A program made the translations under genes and the position numbers. Of a stretch of 9,402 nucleotides of DNA, positions 5,073-9,402 are shown one piece after another. Source of the stretch: SIG480 sp045537045 (lineage in GTDB: Bacteria; Bacillota; Clostridia; Oscillospirales; JAAYXM01); assembly GCA_045537045.1 (NCBI GenBank), contig JAZSOS010000021.1, forward strand, positions 1 to 9,402, read 5' to 3'. The stretch's first letter is position 1. Every line of letters begins with the position of its first letter. Below the pieces are notes generated by a model. The model saw only the letters and a program-made list of their open reading frames with translations, had not been told where the DNA came from and searched no databases.

Positions 5073-6560
5073 ATGTGGCAGGTAGGTTTTGATAATGATG
5101 CGTATATCGAGAGACAATCCGAGCAGATACGCGAGCGCATCCGAAAATTCGGCGGCAAGCTCTATCTCGAGTTCGGCGGCAAGCTCTTTGACGATTATCA
5201 CGCCTCCCGCGTGCTTCCGGGCTTCCGTCCGGACAGCAAGGTACAGATGCTTAAGAATTTGCGCGAGGACGCAGAGGTAGTCATCGTCATCAGTGCGTCT
5301 GACATTGTAAAAAACAAGGTGCGTGGCGACCTTGGCATCACATATGATAGTGACGTCCTCCGCCTTATCGATGCTTTCCGTGCAATAGATTTATACGTCG
5401 GAAGCGTTGTAATCTCGCGTTACAACGAACAGCCCAGCGTTGTTGCATTCAAGAAAAAGCTTGAACAGCTCGGTATGCGCGTATATCTCCACTATGATAT
5501 TGAAGGCTATCCGATGAATGTTTCCCACATCGTCAGCGATGAGGGCTTCGGCAAAAATGACTATATTGAAACCTCGCGCCCGCTCGTCGTTATAACCGCA
5601 CCGGGACCGGGCAGCGGAAAAATGGCAACCTGCCTTTCCCAGCTGTATCACGAGTATACCCGTGGCATCTCGGCCGGATACGCAAAGTTTGAAACCTTCC
5701 CGATATGGAACATCCCGCTCAAGCATCCGGTCAACCTTGCATATGAGGCGGCAACAGCAGACCTTGATGACGTTAATATGATAGACCCGTATCATCTTGA
5801 AGCTTACGGCGTTACAACCGTTAACTATAACCGCGATGTAGAGGTTTTCCCTGTACTTCGCGCCATGTTTGAAAAAATTCTCGGGACAAGCCCGTACAAA
5901 TCTCCCACGGATATGGGCGTTAATATGGCGGGATACTGCATAATTGATGATGAAGCAACCCGCCGCGCATCAAAGGAAGAAATTATCCGCCGCTATTTTT
6001 CCGTCATGTGCGACAGACGCCTCGGAAGAGGATCGGATGCCGCAGTGACAAAGGTTGAGCTTCTTATGAATCAGGCGGGCGTTTCCGCAGATGACCGCGC
6101 CGTTGTCGGTGCAGCTCTTGCAAAGTCTGAGGAATCCGGCGGCGAGCCTGCAATAGCGATAAATCTTCCTGACGGAACAATCGTAACCGGAAGAAACACA
6201 AAGCTTCTCGGCCCCTCGGCTTCGGCACTCCTCAACGCAGTAAAGGTTCTCGGCGGCATTGACGATTCCGTGCACCTTATCCCGCCCGAGGTTATTGAGC
6301 CGATACAAAAGCTCAAGACTGAAATCCTCGGCAACCACAACCCGCGCCTGCATTCAGACGAAGTGCTCATCGCTCTCACCGTTGCGGCGGCATCGGGAGA
6401 AACAGCGGCTCTTGCAACGCGCCAGCTTAAAAAGCTCCGCGGATGCGAGGCACACTCGACGGTCATCCTCTCTCAGGTTGACATTGACGTTTACCGCAAG
6501 CTCGGCATTAACCTCACCTGTGAGCCGCGCCACCAGACGAAGAAATTATATTATAAGTAA
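5073..6560 (+). CDS. DUF1846 (UPF0371) family protein
   Basis: A 495-aa cytoplasmic protein with the length and sequence character of the DUF1846/UPF0371 family, widespread in Bacillota and of unproven function. It opens with GFDNDAYIERQS and has a glycine-rich P-loop-like motif, TAPGPGSGK (175-183), in an otherwise alpha/beta N-terminal half, suggesting nucleotide or phosphate binding. Other conserved-looking segments are ASDIVKNKVRGDLGITYD near residue 80 and the C-terminal motifs LRGCEAHST and LGINLTCEP. No signal peptide or membrane segment is visible. GGAGG stands about 10 bases before the ATG. It has its own promoter and a terminator just downstream, so it is probably monocistronic. Family membership is by recognition; no catalytic role is assigned. 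Confidence 0.85.
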   Translation: MWQVGFDNDAYIERQSEQIRERIRKFGGKLYLEFGGKLFDDYHASRVLPGFRPDSKVQMLKNLREDAEVVIVISASDIVKNKVRGDLGITYDSDVLRLIDAFRAIDLYVGSVVISRYNEQPSVVAFKKKLEQLGMRVYLHYDIEGYPMNVSHIVSDEGFGKNDYIETSRPLVVITAPGPGSGKMATCLSQLYHEYTRGISAGYAKFETFPIWNIPLKHPVNLAYEAATADLDDVNMIDPYHLEAYGVTTVNYNRDVEVFPVLRAMFEKILGTSPYKSPTDMGVNMAGYCIIDDEATRRASKEEIIRRYFSVMCDRRLGRGSDAAVTKVELLMNQAGVSADDRAVVGAALAKSEESGGEPAIAINLPDGTIVTGRNTKLLGPSASALLNAVKVLGGIDDSVHLIPPEVIEPIQKLKTEILGNHNPRLHSDEVLIALTVAAASGETAALATRQLKKLRGCEAHSTVILSQVDIDVYRKLGINLTCEPRHQTKKLYYK

Positions 6561-6566
6561 AAATTC

Positions 6567-6611
6567 CACCGGACAGGGTTGATGTACTCCTTGTCCGGTG
6601 ATTGTTTTTGT
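6567..6611 (+). terminator. Intrinsic terminator after the DUF1846 gene
   Basis: CACCGGACA (6567-6575) pairs with TGTCCGGTG (6592-6600), extended by a G-U and two G-C pairs to 12 bp with a 10-nt loop, and followed by ATTGTTTTTG. Confidence 0.8.
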
Positions 6612-6619
6612 GAAAATTC

Positions 6620-6648
6620 TTGTTTTTTCCTTTTTGTTGTGGTAAAAT
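6620..6648 (+). promoter_or_regulatory. Promoter of the structured RNA
   Basis: TTGTTT (6620-6625), 17 bp, then TAAAAT (6643-6648) with TGG directly before it (extended -10). Initiation would fall near 6655, exactly at the outer edge of the long-range helix of the RNA. A 9-bp palindrome GTTGTGGTA / TACCACAAC (6636-6644, 6654-6662) straddles the -10 box. Confidence 0.6.
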
Positions 6649-6653
6649 AAAGC

Positions 6654-6851
6654 TACCACAACTTTCACTTATATATTTAAATATAATGTATACAACTCCT
6701 TGTGCGAGTGTACGCTATATAAAAAGCGTACACTCCGGTTTCTGCATACTCGTATGAGGAATTGTATGTGTATGAAGTGAAGTTGTGGTAACTTTCAGAA
6801 ACAGGAGTCACTGCGTTTTTATGTGTGGCTCTTTCTGAGCCACACTTTTTT
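6654..6851 (+). ncRNA. Candidate structured RNA: leader/riboswitch-like element or small RNA
   Basis: No known Rfam class recognised. Paired elements: P1, TACCACAAC plus TTTCACTT (6654-6670) with 6775-6790, 16 bp with one bulged U; P2, TACAACTCC (6691-6699) with GGAATTGTA (6758-6766), 8 of 9 pairs; P3, a perfect 10-bp hairpin GAGTGTACGC / GCGTACACTC (6706-6715, 6726-6735); P4, a short CATA-CTCG-TATG hairpin (6745-6756). P2 thus encloses a three-way junction. An intrinsic terminator follows at 6823-6851, and 17 bases later the four-cysteine ORF starts. The size (about 197 nt) and terminally paired shape would also suit a 6S-like RNA. TCAGAAA (6795-6801) can pair with TTTCTGA (6832-6838) in the terminator, a possible antiterminator. 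Covariation is needed to confirm. Confidence 0.55.
6823..6851 (+). terminator. Intrinsic terminator ending the structured RNA
   Basis: GTGTGGCTC (6823-6831), loop TTTCT, GAGCCACAC (6837-6845), a perfect 9-bp stem, then six T (6846-6851). It stands between the structured RNA and the ribosome binding site GGGAGAG (6857-6862) of the next ORF, so read-through would be needed to express that ORF from the upstream promoter. Confidence 0.85.
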
Positions 6852-6868
6852 ATTTGGGAGAGATTTTT

Positions 6869-7081
6869 ATGATTGAAATGAAAATCAAAAAAATGAATGT
6901 CGGATGCCAATTTAATTTTTGTGTCTACAACAACAAAGGCCAATGTACACTTGACGAAATAACCATCTCTCCGGACGGAGTTTGCGACCTGTCAATAAAC
7001 AGAGCAAAAGCCAGCATAGCTGTACAAATGATGACAGAAAAGGTACAGAACTCTAAGATGCCTCCATATAAATTTAAATGA
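6869..7081 (+). CDS. Small four-cysteine protein (hypothetical, possible zinc-binding)
   Basis: A 70-aa ORF from the ATG at 6869, which has GGGAGAG six bases upstream; an in-frame TTG at 6854 would overlap that site. Not assigned to a family. It has four Cys with spacing C13-x4-C18-x7-C26-x12-C39 in a compact segment (CQFNFCVYNNKGQC then TLDEITISPDGVC), reminiscent of the small Cys4 metal-binding modules common in Clostridia such as DUF1540-like proteins, but I do not claim membership. The C-terminal 30 residues are polar and basic (ending PPYKFK). No signal peptide. It has no promoter of its own that I can see, since the only upstream signals are the structured RNA and its terminator, so it may be attenuation-controlled. 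The upp promoter begins about 10 bases after its stop. Confidence 0.6.
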   Translation: MIEMKIKKMNVGCQFNFCVYNNKGQCTLDEITISPDGVCDLSINRAKASIAVQMMTEKVQNSKMPPYKFK

Positions 7082-7090
7082 AAATTCTTG

Positions 7091-7119
7091 TTGTTTTATT
7101 TGCGGATGCGTAGTATAAT
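7091..7119 (+). promoter_or_regulatory. Promoter of upp
   Basis: TTGTTT (7091-7096), 17 bp, TATAAT (7114-7119). A 14-base sequence just upstream (TGAAAATTCTTGTT, 7079-7092) is identical to the sequence at the -35 region of the structured-RNA promoter (6611-6624). Confidence 0.6.
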
Positions 7120-7151
7120 ATAGGAAAAGAGAAATAAAGGACGTGTGAAAA

Positions 7152-7781
7152 ATGGGAAAACTTAATATTATCGACCATCCGCTTATCCAGCACAAGCTGA
7201 CTATTATGCGAAGCAAAGAAACCGGCTCAAAGGACTTCCGTGAGCTTCTCAACGAAATTTCTCTTCTCATGGGTTATGAGATTACGCGTGACCTTCCTCT
7301 TCAGAATGTTGAAATCGAAACTCCTCTGTGCAAAATGTGCGCAAAGGAAATCGCAGGCAAAAAGCTTGCCATTGTGCCCATTCTTCGTGCCGGCATCGGC
7401 ATGGTAGACGGACTTCTCACTCTTCTTCCCGTAGCAAAGGTAGGACATATCGGTCTCTACCGCAACGAGGAAACCCACAAGCCTGTATTTTACTATTGCA
7501 AGCTTCCGGAAGATATTCAGAACCGCCTTGTTATCGTGACTGATCCGATGCTCGCAACGGGAGGCAGTGCTTCTGACGCTATTGCAATGCTCAAGGAAAA
7601 GGGTTGCACGCAGATAAAGCTTATGTGCCTTGTTTCCGCACCCGAGGGCGTTGCAAAGGTTCAGGCAGACCATCCCGACGTTGATATTTACGTTGCGGCT
7701 CTTGATGAGAAGCTTAACGAAAACGCTTATATTGTTCCCGGTCTCGGCGACGCGGGTGACCGTATCTTCGGCACGAAGTAA
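7152..7781 (+). CDS. upp: Uracil phosphoribosyltransferase
   Basis: A 209-aa cytoplasmic enzyme of pyrimidine salvage: uracil + PRPP gives UMP + diphosphate. Length is exactly that of the family. The PRPP-binding loop is VTDPMLATGGSA (129-140), with the upstream PILRAGIGM (76-84) also typical, and the uracil-binding C-terminal loop is YIVPGLGDAGDR (193-204). The start at 7152 is supported by AAAGGA about 10 bases upstream and the family-typical N-terminus (NIIDHPLIQHKLT). It has its own promoter and two tandem terminators, so it is a single-gene unit. No uracil permease or PyrR gene adjoins, and I see no PyrR-type leader between its promoter and start. Confidence 0.96.
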   Translation: MGKLNIIDHPLIQHKLTIMRSKETGSKDFRELLNEISLLMGYEITRDLPLQNVEIETPLCKMCAKEIAGKKLAIVPILRAGIGMVDGLLTLLPVAKVGHIGLYRNEETHKPVFYYCKLPEDIQNRLVIVTDPMLATGGSASDAIAMLKEKGCTQIKLMCLVSAPEGVAKVQADHPDVDIYVAALDEKLNENAYIVPGLGDAGDRIFGTK

Positions 7782-7808
7782 AACAAAATATAATTGGAAT
7801 TTAAAAAA

Positions 7809-7851
7809 GAACCTGTTGACGTACCTGTGTACTGCTTCGGGTTCGTTTTTT
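7809..7851 (+). terminator. Intrinsic terminator after upp (first)
   Basis: GAACC(T)G pairs with C(T)GGGTTC forms: GAACC (7809-7813) with GGTTC (7840-7844), plus an inner GTAC-CTGT-GTAC stem (7821-7832), followed by GTTTTTT. The middle of the stem has mismatches. Confidence 0.7.
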
Positions 7852-7868
7852 ACAGTCCAAAGCTTTTT

Positions 7869-7909
7869 GCTGTTGCCTTGTTTCGTGTGCAACGCATTTT
7901 TTATTTTTT
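7869..7909 (+). terminator. Second tandem terminator upstream of perR
   Basis: GC-t-GTTGC (7869-7876) pairs with GCAAC-GC (7889-7895) with one bulged T, followed by TTTTTTATTTTTT (7897-7909). It backs up the upp terminator and insulates the perR promoter. Confidence 0.5.
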
Positions 7910-7930
7910 AAAAATTTTTTTAAAAAACTG

Positions 7931-7958
7931 TTGACAAATAAAAATTTTATGCTATACT
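7931..7958 (+). promoter_or_regulatory. Promoter of the perR-rubrerythrin operon
   Basis: Perfect TTGACA (7931-7936), 16 bp, then TATACT (7953-7958) with TGC before it (extended -10). Transcription would begin near 7965. Confidence 0.8.
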
Positions 7959-7964
7959 ATAAAC

Positions 7965-7977
7965 AGTAACAATTACT
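7965..7977. promoter_or_regulatory. Possible PerR operator
   Basis: The palindrome AGTAA-CAA-TTACT lies at the predicted start of transcription. Centred on its middle base, it matches the 7-1-7 PerR box (TTATAAT-N-ATTATAA) at 8 of 14 positions, better on the right half. Position is ideal for autorepression, but the match is imperfect. Confidence 0.4.
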
Positions 7978-8000
7978 ACTTGCATTAAGGAGGTGCGGAA

Positions 8001-8390
8001 ATGGAAGTAAAACGGCGTTACAGCAGGCAGCGGGAATGTATTCTCAACGCCCTGCGCAATACCAAGCGTCACCCAAGCGCCAACAGCATTTATGATGAGG
8101 TAAGGCGGGAAATTCCCAACATCAGCCTCGGTACGGTTTATCGCAACCTTGCAGAGCTTGCAGCAAACGGCGAAATTATGAAGCTTGACGCAGGCGACGG
8201 CACAGAGCGTTATGACGGGTACGCACTCCCTCATTATCATATGATATGTAAAAACTGTCATTCCGTCTCGGATATCGAGCTTGACTACGATTCCGGACTG
8301 AATAAAAGAGCCGCGGCAGCAAGCGGCGCAGATGTCGATTTTCACAGTGTTCTGTTTTCCGGCACCTGCAAAAACTGCAAGAAAGATTAA
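8001..8390 (+). CDS. perR: PerR-type peroxide sensor, Fur family
   Basis: A 129-aa winged-helix metalloregulator. Residues 1-70 form the DNA-binding domain (recognition segment SLGTVYRNL, 42-50); the rest is the dimerisation domain. Metal ligands expected in PerR are all present: regulatory site His24, Asp72, His78, His80 and Asp91; structural zinc site Cys83, Cys86, Cys123, Cys126. Asp at position 91 (SVSDIE), rather than Glu, favours PerR over Fur. PerR-Fe represses oxidative-stress genes and is inactivated when H2O2 oxidises the metal-binding His. AAGGAGG stands about 7 bases before the ATG. The next gene, 31 bases on, is a reverse rubrerythrin, a typical PerR target in clostridia, and both probably share the promoter at 7931. 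It is shorter than B. subtilis PerR (145 aa) mainly at the N-terminus. Confidence 0.88.
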   Translation: MEVKRRYSRQRECILNALRNTKRHPSANSIYDEVRREIPNISLGTVYRNLAELAANGEIMKLDAGDGTERYDGYALPHYHMICKNCHSVSDIELDYDSGLNKRAAAASGADVDFHSVLFSGTCKNCKKD

Positions 8391-8421
8391 ATTAAAAAAT
8401 ATTATATGGAGGAAGAAAATA

Positions 8422-9018
8422 ATGAAAAAATTTGTATGTTCTGTTTGCGGTTATGTTCACGAGGGAGACGCAGCTCCAGAAAAGTGCCCGGTATGTAAAG
8501 TTCCTGCAGATAAGTTCAAGGTTATGGAAGAGGGCGCAGCTCTTGCCGCAGAGCACGAGTACGGCGTATACGGCAAGACAGTAAAAAACAACCCCGACAT
8601 CTCCGAAGAGGATAAGAAGTTTATCTTCGACCAGCTTATGGCTAACTTCAACGGTGAGTGTGCAGAAGTCGGTATGTACCTCTGCATGGCTCGCATCGCA
8701 CACCGCGAAGGCTATCCGGAAATCGGCCTTTACTGGGAAAAGGCAGCTTTTGAAGAAGCAGAGCATGCAGCAAAGTTTGCAGAGCTTCTCGGTGAGGACC
8801 TTGAGCCGAACATGAAGGCAACAACAAAGGATAACCTCAAGTGGCGCGTAGATTGTGAATACGGCGCAACTCAGGGTAAGTTTGACCTTGCTGCTTGCGC
8901 AAAGCAGAACGGTCTGGACGCAATCCATGATACCGTCCATGAGATGGCACGCGACGAGGCAAGACATGGCAGAGCCTTGGCTGGGTTGCTTGCACACTGG
9001 TTCCCAAATGACAAATAA
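8422..9018 (+). CDS. Reverse rubrerythrin (rubredoxin-like domain first), NADH-dependent peroxidase type
   Basis: A 198-aa cytoplasmic non-haem iron protein. An N-terminal rubredoxin-like domain (Cys6, Cys9, Cys22, Cys25: CSVC and CPVC) is followed by a ferritin-like four-helix diiron domain (about 60-195). Likely diiron ligands are Glu79, Glu112 with His115 (EEAEH), and Glu179 with His182 (DEARH). The domain order is reversed relative to classical rubrerythrin, as in the clostridial revRbr proteins that reduce H2O2 (and O2) with electrons from NADH via rubredoxin oxidoreductase. The ATG at 8422 has GGAGG 8 bases upstream and places the rubredoxin motif at the start; an in-frame extension to 8332 overlaps perR and is not used. 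Second gene of the perR operon, ended by a strong hairpin. Confidence 0.93.
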   Translation: MKKFVCSVCGYVHEGDAAPEKCPVCKVPADKFKVMEEGAALAAEHEYGVYGKTVKNNPDISEEDKKFIFDQLMANFNGECAEVGMYLCMARIAHREGYPEIGLYWEKAAFEEAEHAAKFAELLGEDLEPNMKATTKDNLKWRVDCEYGATQGKFDLAACAKQNGLDAIHDTVHEMARDEARHGRALAGLLAHWFPNDK

Positions 9019-9047
9019 GCCACAAACAGCATAAAATAAGGACTTTC

Positions 9048-9093
9048 AGTATGGGGTGTGATTTTTCAATCACACCCCATACTTTATTTTATG
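9048..9093 (+). terminator. Strong terminator of the perR-rubrerythrin operon
   Basis: AGTATGGGGTGTGATT (9048-9063) and its exact complement (9068-9083) form a 16-bp stem with loop TTTC, followed by TTATTTTATG. That tail also complements CATAAAATAA (9030-9039), so the repeat extends by ten pairs around an 8-nt bulge, and the structure can act on both strands. Confidence 0.85.
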
Positions 9094-9100
9094 ATAATTT

Positions 9101-9173
9101 CTCAAGGGCAAATTGATGGGCAAAGGGCAAAAATCAGATATATTTTTCTGAACTCAAGGGCAGATTTGCCCTT
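9101..9173. repeat. Cluster of GGGCA-containing short repeats with a terminal hairpin
   Basis: CTCAAGGGCAAATT (9101-9114) recurs as CTCAAGGGCAGATT (9153-9166), 13 of 14 bases identical. Between them are two more GGGCAAA copies (9118-9124, 9125-9131). The last copy forms a perfect hairpin AAGGGCA-GATT-TGCCCTT (9156-9173). TCAGA / TCTGA (9134-9138, 9147-9151) forms a further small hairpin between the copies. Function unknown. Confidence 0.45.
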
Positions 9174-9402
9174 CAATAAAAATAGATATTTTTTTCTGTT
9201 TTTTTATAAAAATGTATTTTGCCTTGTCATATCAACCAGAAACAGCAACCAGAAAAATTGTGTCTGTTCAGGTGGACAAAAGGCAGTAATATCAGCACTT
9301 TCAGAAAAAGCACATTCAGATTTTTTAAGATTATTTCAAACAAAAAGAACTGCACCCATAAAATATAGAGTGCAGTTTTCTTAATCTGAAAAAATGTGAA
9401 TA
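9174..9402. other. Gene-free AT-rich tail
   Basis: No ORF here has a ribosome binding site or a protein-like composition. It contains a ten-base direct repeat CAACCAGAAA (9233-9242, 9246-9255) and a hairpin near the end. It is probably intergenic DNA before a gene outside the window. Confidence 0.5.
9348..9382. terminator. Possible bidirectional terminator near the window end
   Basis: AACTGCAC (9348-9355) pairs with GTGCAGTT (9370-9377) across a 14-nt loop, with TTCTT after it on the plus strand and CTTTTTG after it on the minus strand. It may end a minus- or plus-strand gene whose body lies outside the window. Confidence 0.5.

Noticed and set aside
6654..6790. A miniature inverted-repeat transposable element with TACCACAACTTTCACTT ends
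   Set aside because: No target-site duplication flanks the arms, the 5' arm coincides with a predicted transcription start, and further internal hairpins and a terminator fit an RNA better. A genome-wide copy search would settle it.
7227..7892. 221-aa open frame on the minus strand across upp
   Set aside because: Antisense to a clear upp gene and runs through its terminator; no family resemblance.
8332..8421. N-terminal extension of the rubrerythrin to an upstream ATG
   Set aside because: It would overlap the end of perR, and the rubredoxin motif and ribosome binding site fix the start at 8422.
8392..8997. 201-aa open frame opposite the rubrerythrin gene
   Set aside because: Shadow of a well-identified gene; cysteine- and leucine-rich without motif.
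9058..9384. 108-aa open frame after the rubrerythrin terminator
   Set aside because: Starts inside the terminator hairpin, lacks a ribosome binding site and translates the GGGCA repeats and AT-rich tail; no protein-like pattern.

Overview
The window looks like a chromosomal segment of an anaerobic, spore-lineage Bacillota, most likely class Clostridia (Oscillospirales-like). The evidence is a Spo0A-type regulator, a DivIVA-like coiled-coil protein, a PerR plus reverse-rubrerythrin peroxide module, a DUF1846 protein, an SLH surface protein, strong AGGAGG-type ribosome binding sites and AT-rich intergenic regions with sigma-A-like promoters. No transposase, prophage gene, CRISPR array, rRNA or tRNA is visible.

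Layout. (1) Positions 1-1750, minus strand: the 5' end of a secreted SLH-domain protein with its own promoter, then an operon read leftwards of an Ig-like membrane-anchored protein and two half-size TauE/SafE permease genes. (2) Positions 1817-3627, plus strand: one promoter, then thioredoxin, a DivIVA-like protein and an orphan beta subunit of an Fe-S fumarase/tartrate-dehydratase-type hydro-lyase, closed by a strong hairpin terminator shared with the convergent gene. (3) Positions 3629-4411, minus strand: a Spo0A homologue with an intact DNA-binding domain whose receiver has Ser in place of the phosphoacceptor Asp and Glu-Glu in place of the usual Asp-Asp pair. (4) Divergent from it at 4737, a 79-aa protein resembling the N-terminal domain of the adaptor MecA, then a DUF1846 protein with a glycine-rich P-loop-like motif. 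(5) Positions 6620-7081: a promoter, a roughly 200-nt highly structured RNA ending in an intrinsic terminator, and right behind it a 70-aa four-cysteine protein. (6) upp (uracil salvage) with two tandem terminators. (7) perR and reverse rubrerythrin in one operon with a palindrome next to the promoter that may be the PerR operator. (8) A gene-free tail after 9093 with GGGCA repeats and one hairpin.

The two places most worth follow-up are the apparently non-phosphorylatable Spo0A with its divergent MecA-like neighbour, and the unassigned structured RNA at 6654-6851. The predicted transcription start of that RNA coincides with the outer strand of a 16-bp long-range helix. The rest is ordinary housekeeping: redox (Trx, PerR, rubrerythrin), cell division/polarity, uracil salvage and anion export.
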